Assembly: GCA_937923125.1 (NCBI GenBank)
Contig: CALALK010000148.1
Coordinates: 1-11,729 of the forward strand
Length of the DNA stretch: 11,729 bases
Direction: 5' to 3'
From: an uncultured Carnobacterium sp.
Lineage (GTDB): Bacteria > Bacillota > Bacilli > Lactobacillales > Aerococcaceae
The position numbers and the translations under genes were made by a program. Numbering within the stretch: the stretch's first letter is position 1; every line of letters starts with the position of its first letter. Under the pieces are notes generated by a model. It worked only from the letters and a program-made list of their open reading frames with translations, was not told the DNA's origin and did no database searches. This document shows, one piece after another, positions 1 to 7,487 of the stretch.

Positions 1-10
1 GTAGGGAGTT

Positions 11-19
11 TGTTACAAT
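11..19 (+). promoter_or_regulatory. Possible extended -10 promoter element before ybeY
   Basis: The sequence TGTTACAAT matches the extended -10 pattern (TG, one base, then TACAAT). A -35 box would lie outside the window, so only half of a promoter can be judged. Transcription would start near base 26, giving ybeY a leader of about 25 bases that includes its ribosome binding site. In related genomes ybeY often follows phoH in one operon, so this may be a chance match or a secondary internal promoter. Confidence 0.25.
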
Positions 20-49
20 ATTAGTGACGCTAAAAAAGGAGTTTTTAAT

Positions 50-538
50 ATGATTATTGAAATTATCGATGAAACAGAAGTAGTACCCGAAAGCCATCAA
101 GAACTTGTACATAATGTGGTTAGTTTTGCTGCGGATTACTTAAAAATCCCTGAAAACAAAGAATGTAGTATCTCATTTATTTCAAGCGAACGTATTCGTG
201 AAATCAACCGTGAGTTTAGAAATATTGATAAAGTCACAGATGTGATTAGTTTTGCGTTAGATGATTCTGATGATGACTTTGAAAGCATGAAATCCATTAT
301 GGAAGAAGACGATAGTTTTGTAACGTCTATCGGTGATATTGTGATTTCTTTAGACCGTGCAAAAGAACAAGCAGAAGACTATGGTCATTCTCTTGAACGT
401 GAGCTTGGGTTCTTAGCACTGCATGGCTTCTTACACTTAAACGGTTATGATCACCAAACAGAAGAAGAGGAAGCTGAAATGACAGGATTGCAAAAAGAAA
501 TCCTGGAAGCCTATGGGTTGAAACGTGATGACGCATAA
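50..538 (+). CDS. ybeY: Endoribonuclease YbeY (rRNA maturation factor)
   Basis: YbeY is a single-domain metal-dependent endoribonuclease of the UPF0054 family. It acts in the cytoplasm on 16S rRNA 3'-end maturation and ribosome quality control. The 162-residue product carries the family signature: H125-G-x-L-H129-L-x-G-Y-D-H135, whose three histidines bind the catalytic metal. The upstream block T63-D-V-I-S-F and the segment G95-D-I-V-I-S are also typical, and the length is normal for Firmicutes. Residues 71-89 form a strongly acidic loop at a position where homologues vary in length. The ATG follows an AAAGGAG site at bases 36-42. The gene heads the ybeY-dgkA-era-recO cluster common in Lactobacillales and overlaps dgkA at its 3' end. 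Family assignment is very secure; the role is known from family members. Confidence 0.97.
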   Translation: MIIEIIDETEVVPESHQELVHNVVSFAADYLKIPENKECSISFISSERIREINREFRNIDKVTDVISFALDDSDDDFESMKSIMEEDDSFVTSIGDIVISLDRAKEQAEDYGHSLERELGFLALHGFLHLNGYDHQTEEEEAEMTGLQKEILEAYGLKRDDA

Positions 539-908
539 ACAAACAGAAAAGAATACCAATTTTTTGACATCACTGGGACATGCACTAAACGGCATCAAAA
601 CTGTGATTCAAGAAGAAAGAAACATGAGAGCTCATCTCTGCATTGCAGGGTTAGCCATCTTAATTAGTATTTTCTCTGGTTTATCAGCAGTCGAATGGTG
701 TTTTATTTTACTATGTATTTTTATCGTATTTCTCATGGAAATCTTAAACACCGTTGTCGAAAATTTAGTCGATTTACTAGTGAAGAAGGAATATCATATT
801 GAAGCAAAGAAGGCAAAAGATATTGCTGCAGGTGGAGTGTTGTTAAGTGCAGGCTTCACGGTCATTATTGCAATTATTATTATTTTGCCAAAATGGATTC
901 ATTTTTAA
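528..908 (+). CDS. dgkA: DgkA-family lipid kinase (undecaprenol kinase / diacylglycerol kinase)
   Basis: This is a small integral membrane kinase of the prokaryotic DgkA family. Gram-positive members mainly phosphorylate undecaprenol, feeding the carrier lipid pool for cell wall synthesis. The 126-residue product (from the ATG) has the N-terminal amphipathic region with an E-R-N-x-R motif (about 29-34). It has hydrophobic segments near 37-52, 55-72 and 102-121. The catalytic signature E-x-L-N-T-V-x-E-N runs at about 71-79, followed by K-A-K-D-I-A-A-G at about 95-102. Length and topology fit the family. The start lies inside the last codons of ybeY: GTG at 525 and ATG at 528 are both possible, with no strong ribosome binding site for either, which suggests translational coupling. 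I chose the ATG. Substrate preference cannot be read from the sequence. Confidence 0.93.
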   Translation: MTHKQTEKNTNFLTSLGHALNGIKTVIQEERNMRAHLCIAGLAILISIFSGLSAVEWCFILLCIFIVFLMEILNTVVENLVDLLVKKEYHIEAKKAKDIAAGGVLLSAGFTVIIAIIIILPKWIHF

Positions 909-917
909 GGAGAGAGT

Positions 918-1826
918 ATGACAAAACCATTTAAATCAGGATTTGTAGCGATTGTAGGTCGTCCTAATGTCGGCAAATCAACATTTATGAACTATGTGCT
1001 TGGTCAAAAGATTGCCATCATGTCTGACAAGGCACAAACGACAAGAAATAAAATTCAAGGGGTTTATACAAAAGAGGATGCGCAAATCGTCTTCTTAGAT
1101 ACTCCAGGGATTCATAAACCAAAACATGAACTTGGCGAATTCATGGTGAAGAGTGCTTATTCTGCGTTGAAAGAAGTAGATGCAGTCTTATTTATGGTGA
1201 ACGTTAGTGAAAAACGTGGACCAGGGGACGACTTCATTATTGAAAAACTTAAAGGCATTAAGACACCGATTTTTTTAGTGTTGAATAAGATTGACCTTGT
1301 CACACCAGAAGTATTATTAGAACGTGTGGAAAGTTATAAAGATGCACTTGATTTTGCTGGTGTATTCCCAATTTCAGTACTACAAGGAAATAATGTGAAT
1401 GAACTAATGGAAGGTCTGATTAATGCACTTCCTGAAGGGCCACAATATTATCCAGCAGACCAAATCACAGATCACCCTGAGTACTTTGTCGTTTCAGAAT
1501 TGATTCGTGAGAAAATTTTACAGTTAACACAGGAAGAAATTCCTCACTCAGTGGCTGTAACAGTGGATAAAATGCAAAAAGATGAATTCGATAAAGTTCA
1601 TGTTTATGCAAATATCATCGTTGAAAGAAAATCGCAAAAAGGCATTATTATCGGTAAAGGTGGACGTCTCTTAAAAGAAATCGGGACGAGAGCTAGACAT
1701 GATATTCAACAATTACTTGGTAATAAAGTATACCTTGAATTGTGGGTAAAAGTTGAAAAAGATTGGCGTAAGCGTAAGAGTAACTTACAAGAATACGGAT
1801 ATCGAGATACAGACTATAGAGATTAG
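918..1826 (+). CDS. era: GTPase Era
   Basis: Era is an essential GTPase that binds the 3' end of 16S rRNA and couples 30S assembly to growth. The N-terminal G domain is complete: P-loop G14-R-P-N-V-G-K-S21, switch residues T41-T-R, D61-T-P-G64, and N123-K-I-D126. A G5-like region follows near 153-157 (S-V-L-Q-G). The C-terminal KH RNA-binding domain is marked by I-I-I-G-K-G-G at about 243-249 and the family-typical L-W-V-K-V near 275-279. The 302-residue length is normal. The ATG follows AAGGAGAG at bases 908-915. No cdd gene separates it from dgkA, unlike the Bacillus arrangement, and recO starts 11 bases downstream. YbeY, Era and ObgE in this window all act on ribosome maturation. Confidence 0.98.
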   Translation: MTKPFKSGFVAIVGRPNVGKSTFMNYVLGQKIAIMSDKAQTTRNKIQGVYTKEDAQIVFLDTPGIHKPKHELGEFMVKSAYSALKEVDAVLFMVNVSEKRGPGDDFIIEKLKGIKTPIFLVLNKIDLVTPEVLLERVESYKDALDFAGVFPISVLQGNNVNELMEGLINALPEGPQYYPADQITDHPEYFVVSELIREKILQLTQEEIPHSVAVTVDKMQKDEFDKVHVYANIIVERKSQKGIIIGKGGRLLKEIGTRARHDIQQLLGNKVYLELWVKVEKDWRKRKSNLQEYGYRDTDYRD

Positions 1827-1837
1827 GATGGAATCAA

Positions 1838-2620
1838 ATGGATTATTATCACTATTTTGATGGAATCGTCTTAATGAGACAGGTGTATCGTGAGAAAGAT
1901 ATGCTCGTTAAAATTTTGACGAGGGACCACGGAAAGTTAATGTTCTTTTTACGGAATGCGCAACAGAGCAATCATCCATTGACAGCTGCGACACAGGTGT
2001 TTACAAGAGCGACTTTCCTTGGGCATATTCATCAAAATGGCTTTAGTTTTCTTAAGGATAGTCACGATATAAAGCCTGCGACGATTGTCTTACAAGATGT
2101 AAAGGCACAAGCAGTATTAGCGTATTTAACGCAATTAACAGATGCGGTGATGGATGATCATATTGTGAATAAGACGGTCTTCCAATTGCTTTGGGATTGT
2201 ATTGAAGCGATTAATAATGGTGTTGATGCAGAAGTGATTTTGCGTTTCTTTGAAATTAAGATTTTACGTTATTATGGAATCGAAGTGGAATGGCAACATT
2301 GCGTCATTTGTAATCGAGATACAGACTTAGTTGATTTTTCAATACAGAAACATGGATGTCTGTGCAATAACCACTTAGACGAAGATGAGTACCGCATGCA
2401 ACTGTCTAGAAAGGCATTATATGTCGCAAGGCAACTAGCGCTTGTGAATACTCCAAAACAAATAGGGTCTATTCAGTTATCGAGTGAGACTACAAGTGAA
2501 TTAAGACGCCTGTTTGACACCATCATGGAAGAGTATGTGGGCATTCGTTTGAAGAGCAAAAAATTCTTAGATCAGATGGTCGAATGGGAAACATTAATGC
2601 AGAAAAGAGGACAAGATTAA
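1838..2620 (+). CDS. recO: DNA repair protein RecO
   Basis: RecO works with RecR (and RecF) to load RecA on SSB-coated single-stranded DNA during gap repair. The 260-residue product starts with the family OB-fold: D8-G-I-V-L, then R14 and the K20-D-M-L-V-K-I-L-T stretch. A helical middle part follows, then a small zinc-finger-like insertion. The likely metal ligands are C155-x2-C158 and C176-x2-H179, with an extra C174 next to the second pair. This Cys/Cys/Cys/His pattern differs from the four-Cys version I recall for Bacillus. The ATG follows an AGGATGG site at bases 1825-1831 that overlaps the era stop codon, so the two genes look cotranscribed. A 284-base non-coding region with its own promoter follows, so recO probably closes this cluster. 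Confidence 0.95.
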   Translation: MDYYHYFDGIVLMRQVYREKDMLVKILTRDHGKLMFFLRNAQQSNHPLTAATQVFTRATFLGHIHQNGFSFLKDSHDIKPATIVLQDVKAQAVLAYLTQLTDAVMDDHIVNKTVFQLLWDCIEAINNGVDAEVILRFFEIKILRYYGIEVEWQHCVICNRDTDLVDFSIQKHGCLCNNHLDEDEYRMQLSRKALYVARQLALVNTPKQIGSIQLSSETTSELRRLFDTIMEEYVGIRLKSKKFLDQMVEWETLMQKRGQD

Positions 2621-2623
2621 GAG

Positions 2624-2645
2624 TAGCGCAAAACGCTGTCTTTAC
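2624..2645 (+). terminator. Weak hairpin after recO, doubtful terminator
   Basis: AGCG (2625-2628) pairs with CGCT (2634-2637) around the loop CAAAA, and T2624-G2638 can add a wobble pair. The tail TCTTTACTT is only moderately T-rich. The stem is short, so termination after recO would be inefficient, and some readthrough into the T-box leader is plausible. Confidence 0.2.
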
Positions 2646-2674
2646 TTGACTTTTTAAGCAATTATCGGTACTAT
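2646..2674 (+). promoter_or_regulatory. Sigma-A type promoter of the glycine T-box operon
   Basis: A -35 box TTGACT (2646-2651) and a -10 box TACTAT (2669-2674) are separated by exactly 17 bases. Transcription should start near 2681, about 13 bases before the base of T-box Stem I, which is the expected geometry for a T-box leader. The near-consensus -35, ideal spacing and position make this the best-supported promoter in the window. Confidence 0.8.
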
Positions 2675-2680
2675 AGTGAA

Positions 2681-2880
2681 AGATTAATAGGACGTTGACG
2701 GTGAAATTTTTAATGATAAAATGTCAAAGAGAGTATGGGCTGGTGGAATCCATATCATGGTCATTAAAAGTGGCGCACTTGAGTCTATCAACAATGAAGC
2801 TTGGTTTTAAACCAAGAAATTAGGGTGGAACCGCGATTAGTCGTCCCTATGTATGCTTTTTGTGTACATAGGGACTTTTT
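2681..2880 (+). promoter_or_regulatory. Glycine-specific T-box riboswitch leader
   Basis: This leader RNA senses uncharged tRNA-Gly and decides between termination and readthrough. Stem I can be drawn from its base GTTGA (2694-2698)/TCAAC (2788-2792), through GTG (2701-2703)/CAC (2776-2778), to a perfect 9-pair helix 2708-2716/2761-2769. The apical helix is 2733-2738/2750-2755, with the AGAGA motif at 2728-2732. The specifier loop presents GGC at 2772-2774, followed by GCAC and TTGAG, closely like known glyQS leaders. GGC matches tRNA-Gly(GCC). Stem III is CTTGGTT (2800-2806)/AACCAAG (2810-2816). There is no room for Stem II, as is usual for glycine T-boxes. The T-box motif AGGGTGGAACCGCG (2822-2835) can form an antiterminator with 2841-2849 (C2834-G-A/T-C-G2843 and T2821-A-G-G-G/C-C-C-T-A2849). 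Downstream are an 80-codon gene, glyQ and glyS, which confirms the specificity. Confidence 0.96.
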
Positions 2881-2886
2881 TATTTT
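2843..2886 (+). terminator. T-box regulated intrinsic terminator
   Basis: GTCCCTATGTA (2843-2853) pairs perfectly with TACATAGGGAC (2865-2875), and three further weak pairs can extend the helix inward. The hairpin is followed by TTTTTTATTTT (2876-2886). The 5' arm shares bases 2843-2849 with the antiterminator, so the two structures are mutually exclusive. Charged or absent tRNA-Gly should favour this terminator; uncharged tRNA should prevent it. Confidence 0.95.
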
Positions 2887-2904
2887 GTCAAAGGAGGAAA
2901 TAGT

Positions 2905-3147
2905 ATGGATTTTACAATGGTCATCCCGGCTTCAGAATTCAAAGATTTTCAATTGAAAGTGGTCTCTCTTGCACCGATTAAAGTTAGTGTCATCGGTCAT
3001 GAGGATGAAGTGTTGGAAGAATTCCAAACAAGTGCAAACCATTCAATGTACGGTTTTAAAACAAAGAATGAAGCGATTAAAGAAGTGAAATGTGAAGTGA
3101 TTCCTGGTGTGATTTATGAATTCTATCCAGTAGTGAATGCACAATAG
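2905..3147 (+). CDS. Uncharacterised 80-residue protein, first gene of the glycine T-box operon
   Basis: I do not recognise this protein. It is a real gene by context: a strong AAAGGAGG site (2890-2897) stands 7 bases before the ATG. It begins 18 bases past the T-box terminator tract, and glyQ starts 14 bases after its stop. The product is soluble, without a signal peptide or membrane segment, and rich in alternating hydrophobic residues that suggest beta strands (about 3-8, 15-21, 25-30, 60-66 and 68-76). It contains one Cys (C63), two Trp-free aromatic patches, and no catalytic motif I can name. Transcription under glycine T-box control suggests a role tied to glycine supply, GlyRS or stress from uncharged tRNA-Gly, but this is inference. 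A small beta-sandwich or ligand-binding domain is a possible fold. Confidence 0.85.
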   Translation: MDFTMVIPASEFKDFQLKVVSLAPIKVSVIGHEDEVLEEFQTSANHSMYGFKTKNEAIKEVKCEVIPGVIYEFYPVVNAQ

Positions 3148-3161
3148 AAAGGGGAACAATT

Positions 3162-4046
3162 ATGGCAAAAAAATTAAGTGTTCAAGAAATTATTTTAACA
3201 TTACAAAATTATTGGTCTAACCAAGGATGCTTGCTTCTTCAAGCATACGATACTGAAAAAGGGGCAGGGACAATGAGTCCTTATACCTTCCTTCGTGCAA
3301 TTGGTCCAGAACCATGGAATGCGGCATACGTTGAACCTTCACGTCGTCCTGCAGATGGACGATATGGGGAAAATCCAAACCGTTTATTCCAACACCACCA
3401 ATTCCAAGTGGTGATGAAACCATCTCCTGAAAATATTCAAGAATTATATTTAGGAAGCTTAGAAGCTCTTGGAATCAACCCATTAGAACATGATATTCGT
3501 TTCGTGGAAGATAACTGGGAAAATCCTTCTCTTGGATGTGCTGGTTTAGGATGGGAAGTATGGCTTGATGGAATGGAAGTGACTCAATTTACATACTTCC
3601 AACAAGTAGGTGGATTAGAATGCCACCCTGTAACAAGTGAAATTACTTATGGTTTAGAACGTCTTGCTTCATACATTCAAGAAGTGGAGAGTGTTTATGA
3701 TTTAGTTTGGACTGGAGATGTTAAATACGGAGATATCTTCACTCAACCAGAATATGAACATTCTAAATACGCTTTTGAAGAAAGCAATGCAGAATTATTA
3801 ATGCAATTATTTACAGACTTTGAAAAAGAAGCGACTGTATTAATGGAGAAAGGCTTAGTTCACCCAGCTTATGACTATGTATTGAAATGCTCTCATGCAT
3901 TTAACTTAATGGATGCTCGCGGAATTATTTCTGCAACTGACCGTGCAGGGTTCCTTGGCCGTATTCGTAAGATGGCTCGTACGATTGCGAAAACTTTCGT
4001 AGCTGAACGTGAAGCGCTAGGATTCCCATTATTGAAAGAGAAATAA
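3162..4046 (+). CDS. glyQ: Glycyl-tRNA synthetase alpha subunit
   Basis: GlyQ is the catalytic subunit of the bacterial heterotetrameric GlyRS (class II), which activates glycine with ATP and charges tRNA-Gly. The 294-residue product is full length for the family. It opens with the conserved block around Y17-W and Q21-G-C. Motif 2 is seen as Y56-V-E-P-S-R-R-P followed by R67[16 protein letters not shown] near 67-83. Motif 3 lies at E160-I-T-Y-G-L-E-R-L. The C-terminal helical part includes A-F-N-L-M-D-A-R-G (about 246-254). The ATG follows AAAGGGG at 3148-3154. glyS begins 20 bases downstream, and the T-box leader upstream has a glycine specifier, so induction on low glycyl-tRNA charging is expected. 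Confidence 0.99.
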   Translation: MAKKLSVQEIILTLQNYWSNQGCLLLQAYDTEKGAGTMSPYTFLRAIGPEPWNAAYVEPSRRPADGRYGENPNRLFQHHQFQVVMKPSPENIQELYLGSLEALGINPLEHDIRFVEDNWENPSLGCAGLGWEVWLDGMEVTQFTYFQQVGGLECHPVTSEITYGLERLASYIQEVESVYDLVWTGDVKYGDIFTQPEYEHSKYAFEESNAELLMQLFTDFEKEATVLMEKGLVHPAYDYVLKCSHAFNLMDARGIISATDRAGFLGRIRKMARTIAKTFVAEREALGFPLLKEK

Positions 4047-4066
4047 GAGAGTTTGGAGGAGAGAGA

Positions 4067-6136
4067 ATGACACAATCATTATTATTAGAAATCGGTTTAG
4101 AAGAATTACCTGCTCAATATGTTCGAACAAGCTCTGAACAATTAGCAAAACGTGTGGAAGACTTCTTCAAAGATGAAAATTTAGCATTTGAATCCGTAGA
4201 AGCATTTGCGACTCCAAGAAGATTGGCAGTTCGTGTCAATGGATTAGTAGAAGAACAAGCAGACCGCGAAGAAATCTTTAAAGGACCATCTTTAGCAATT
4301 GCGAAAAAAGATGGTGCTTGGACAAAAGCAGCTGAAGGATTTGTTCGTGGAAAAGGATTAACAACAGATGATATTTACGTTGAAGAAGTGAATGGCGTTG
4401 AATACATTCATGTGAAACAACATATTTCTGGTAAATCAACGAAAGAAGTCGTTAAAAACTTATCTTCAGTGATTACAGATATGAAATTCCCTGTAACAAT
4501 GCGTTGGGCAGCTCATACATTTGAATACTTACGTCCAATTCACTGGATTGTTGCGTTATACGGCAATGAAGTCATCGAAGAAATCGGCGTATTAGATGTA
4601 AAAGCTGGACGCATTTCAAGAGGACATCGTTTCTTAGGAAAAGAAGCAACGATTGAAAATCCAGAAAGTTATGAAAAAGCATTAGCTGAACAATTTGTCA
4701 TCGTGAACCAAGATGAACGTAAAGCCTTAGTTCGCAAGCAAATTGAAGAACTAGCTACTAAAAACAACTGGATTATTCCAATTGATGAAGACTTACTAGA
4801 AGAAGTAAGCTCAATCCTTGAATATCCAACAGCATTTGCGGGTACGTTTGATGAAAAATACTTAGTCGTTCCAGAACCAGTATTAGTGACATCAATGAAA
4901 GAACACCAACGCTATTTCGTTGTGTATAACCAAGAAAAACAATTATTACCATTCTTCGTTTCAGTTCGTAACGGTAACGACTACATGATTGAGAACGTTG
5001 CTAAAGGAAATCAAAAAGTATTAACAGCTCGACTAGAAGATGCTTTATTCTTCTATGAAGAAGACTTAAAGATTCCAATGACAACTTTCTTGAAGAAATT
5101 AGAAACATTAAACTTCCATGCTAAGATTGGTTCTATGACAGAGAAAATGGATCGCGTGCAATTACTTGTGGGACGTCTTGCAAAAGAATTGAACTTACCA
5201 AGTGATGTTGTTGTTACAGCGCAACGTGCAGCTTCTATTTACAAATTCGACTTAGTAACAAACATGGTTGGTGAATTCCCTGAATTACAAGGAATCATGG
5301 GTGAAATCTATGCGTTGAAACAAGGCGAAACTGCTGAAGTAGCCCAAGCAATTCGTGAACACTATATGCCAACAAGTGCAGATGGCGAATTACCTTCGTC
5401 TGTTCCAGGTGCATTACTAGCGGTTGCTGACAAGTTGGATACATTCTTAAGCTTTACTGCTGCGGGTATACTTCCAACTGGTTCAAACGACCCTTATGCA
5501 CTACGTCGTCAAGTAATGGGGCTAGTACAAATACTTGAAGCCTTTGATTGGAACATCGAAATTGAAGACTTCACTAAATTATTATTAGGTCTTGATTACG
5601 CAGAATTCTTATCTGGTAAAGAGGAAGAAATTGAAGCGTTTATCTTAAGCTTTATTCGTGAACGTGTCGCACAACGTATTGCTACGATTACAAAACGTCA
5701 TGATATTATCGATGCGGTTGTAAACAGTAATACTTCATCAGTTCCTGAACAATTGAAGGCGGCGAAAGTTCTTTCAACTGTTTCAGAAGCTGAAGAATTT
5801 AAAGGAATTACAGAAGCCTTAAACCGTGTTATCAATATTAGTGCAAAAGCTCAAGAGGATGCGAGTGGTGAAATTTCAGAAGAACGTCTTGAAACAGAAA
5901 GTGAACGTACTTTAGTGAAAGCTATTAAAGAACTTCAATCAAAAGTACAAACATTAACTCCTGAAGAGTTGTACAGCCATTTAGAAGCAATGGCACCAAA
6001 AATCAATGATTTCTTCAATGAAAACATGGTTATGGTTGACGATGAAGAGACACGTCGTAATCGTTTGAGATTCTTAGGATTACTATCTCAAATTATTTTA
6101 GAGTTAGCAGATTTCACTTCATTAATCGTTAAATAA
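4067..6136 (+). CDS. glyS: Glycyl-tRNA synthetase beta subunit
   Basis: GlyS provides the tRNA recognition parts of the alpha2-beta2 GlyRS. The 689-residue product matches the usual family length. The N-terminus has L-L-x-E-I-G-x-E-E-L-P-A (about 5-17). The conserved central HD-like region includes K393-F-D-L, M400-[17 protein letters not shown]454-D-K-L-D458 and P470[11 protein letters not shown]481. The last roughly 120 residues form the DALR-type anticodon-binding helical domain. The ATG follows a strong GGAGGAGAG site (4055-4063). Only 31 bases, without a hairpin and T-tract, separate it from the obgE start, so transcription may continue downstream. Codon use is uniform with glyQ. Confidence 0.99.
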   Translation: MTQSLLLEIGLEELPAQYVRTSSEQLAKRVEDFFKDENLAFESVEAFATPRRLAVRVNGLVEEQADREEIFKGPSLAIAKKDGAWTKAAEGFVRGKGLTTDDIYVEEVNGVEYIHVKQHISGKSTKEVVKNLSSVITDMKFPVTMRWAAHTFEYLRPIHWIVALYGNEVIEEIGVLDVKAGRISRGHRFLGKEATIENPESYEKALAEQFVIVNQDERKALVRKQIEELATKNNWIIPIDEDLLEEVSSILEYPTAFAGTFDEKYLVVPEPVLVTSMKEHQRYFVVYNQEKQLLPFFVSVRNGNDYMIENVAKGNQKVLTARLEDALFFYEEDLKIPMTTFLKKLETLNFHAKIGSMTEKMDRVQLLVGRLAKELNLPSDVVVTAQRAASIYKFDLVTNMVGEFPELQGIMGEIYALKQGETAEVAQAIREHYMPTSADGELPSSVPGALLAVADKLDTFLSFTAAGILPTGSNDPYALRRQVMGLVQILEAFDWNIEIEDFTKLLLGLDYAEFLSGKEEEIEAFILSFIRERVAQRIATITKRHDIIDAVVNSNTSSVPEQLKAAKVLSTVSEAEEFKGITEALNRVINISAKAQEDASGEISEERLETESERTLVKAIKELQSKVQTLTPEELYSHLEAMAPKINDFFNENMVMVDDEETRRNRLRFLGLLSQIILELADFTSLIVK

Positions 6137-6167
6137 TAACCCTCACACAGAAAGGAGAGTGAACGAA

Positions 6168-7475
6168 ATGGCAGTATTTTATGATCGTGCCACGATTCAA
6201 GTTAAAGCCGGAAAAGGTGGAGACGGAATGGTTGCGTTTCGTCGTGAAAAATACGTACCAGACGGAGGACCGGCTGGTGGAGACGGCGGTAAAGGCGGAA
6301 GTGTCATTTTTAAAGTCGATTCAGGACTTAGAACCTTATTAGATTTCCGTCATAAACGTCATTTCAAAGCAAAACCTGGTGAAAACGGCATGAGTAAGAG
6401 TATGTATGGCCGTGGAGCGGAAGACTTAATCGTTAAAGTTCCACCAGGAACAATCGTTAGAAATGCTGAAACAAAAGCACTGATTGCTGACTTAGTAGAA
6501 GATGGGCAAGAAGTAGTAGTTGCTAAAGGAGGTCGTGGTGGTCGAGGAAATATCCGTTTTGCAACGCATAAAAATCCTGCACCAGACATTGCTGAGAACG
6601 GTGAACCAGGGGAAGAGTTTGAACTCGATTTAGAATTAAAAGTACTTGCTGATGTTGGATTAGTTGGTTTTCCATCTGTTGGTAAATCGACTTTACTTTC
6701 AGTAATTTCTAGTGCAAAACCAAAAATTGCAGACTATCACTTTACAACATTAAACCCTCAATTAGGAATGGCGCAGTCTCCAAATGGCGAGCAATTCGTT
6801 GTAGCAGACTTACCAGGATTAATTGAAGGAGCACACACGGGTGTTGGGCTTGGAATCCATTTCTTGAAACATATCGAACGTACAAAAGTATTACTTCATG
6901 TGATTGATATGGCCGCAATGGAAGGCCGTGATCCTTTTGAAGATTACAAGATAATTCAAGAAGAACTAGGAAGTTATCACTTGCGTTTATTGGAACGTCC
7001 AATGCTGATTGTGGCAAACAAGATGGACCAACCTCAAGCGGAAGAAAATTTAGAGAAGTTCAAAAAGGACTTAGCAGATAGCTTAGCTGAAGGCGAAGAA
7101 ATGCCAGAGATTTTCCCGATTTCTGCCTATCGTCGTGAAGGACTTCAAGCATTGCTTGCTAGAACTGCTGAAGTGTTAGAAGAAACAGAATTCTTCCCAT
7201 TAAACGAAGAAGTAGTGGAAACACATATCGTTTATGGACTAGAAGAAGAGGAAGCACCATTCAAAGTGACAAGAGATCCAGATGGAACTTGGGTATTGTA
7301 TGGTGATAAGATTGAAAAACTATTCAAGATGACAAATATGGAACATGATGAGTCTGTAATGCGATTCTCACGTCAATTACGTGGAATGGGTGTGGATAGC
7401 ACTTTACGCGAAAAAGGCGCCGAAAATGGTGACTTAGTACGTATTCTGAACTTCTCATTCGAGTTCGTTGATTAA
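6168..7475 (+). CDS. obgE: GTPase ObgE/CgtA
   Basis: Obg is an essential GTPase of late 50S assembly that also links to stress and ppGpp signalling. From the ATG the product is 435 residues. The glycine-rich Obg domain (about 1-158) shows G-K-G-G-D-G and [12 protein letters not shown] near 16-44 and G-G-R-G-G-R-G-N near 121-128. The G domain follows: G167-F-P-S-V-G-K-S-T175, D214-L-P-G217, N284-K-M-D287 and S319-A-Y. A C-terminal OCT domain spans about 350-435, typical of Firmicutes. I chose the ATG at 6168, 10 bases after AAGGAG (6152-6157). The in-frame GTG at 6159 is too close to that site and would add only three residues. It follows glyS closely and precedes the acyltransferase gene by 12 bases. 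Confidence 0.98.
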   Translation: MAVFYDRATIQVKAGKGGDGMVAFRREKYVPDGGPAGGDGGKGGSVIFKVDSGLRTLLDFRHKRHFKAKPGENGMSKSMYGRGAEDLIVKVPPGTIVRNAETKALIADLVEDGQEVVVAKGGRGGRGNIRFATHKNPAPDIAENGEPGEEFELDLELKVLADVGLVGFPSVGKSTLLSVISSAKPKIADYHFTTLNPQLGMAQSPNGEQFVVADLPGLIEGAHTGVGLGIHFLKHIERTKVLLHVIDMAAMEGRDPFEDYKIIQEELGSYHLRLLERPMLIVANKMDQPQAEENLEKFKKDLADSLAEGEEMPEIFPISAYRREGLQALLARTAEVLEETEFFPLNEEVVETHIVYGLEEEEAPFKVTRDPDGTWVLYGDKIEKLFKMTNMEHDESVMRFSRQLRGMGVDSTLREKGAENGDLVRILNFSFEFVD

Positions 7476-7487
7476 GGAGTTTTGAAT

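Noticed and set aside
3..53. An open frame entering from the left edge and ending in a TGA that overlaps the ybeY ATG, as a possible upstream gene end such as phoH.
   Set aside because: Only 16 codons are visible, they pass through the ybeY ribosome binding site, and they match no PhoH C-terminus that I recognise.
525..527. GTG as an alternative dgkA start.
   Set aside because: It adds one residue only, and the adjacent ATG at 528 is the more usual start. Neither has a strong ribosome binding site, so the choice stays open.
6159..6167. GTG as the obgE start, giving three extra residues.
   Set aside because: It is only one base from the AAGGAG site. The ATG at 6168 has proper spacing and gives the usual Obg N-terminus.
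6359..7017. Reverse-strand open frames inside obgE (6359-6589 and 6742-7017).
   Set aside because: They lie wholly within a well-supported gene, have no plausible ribosome binding site or recognisable domain, and have composition typical of antisense frames.
7482..7487. TTG as the acyltransferase start.
   Set aside because: It is two bases from the ribosome binding site; the ATG at 7488 has an 8-base spacing.
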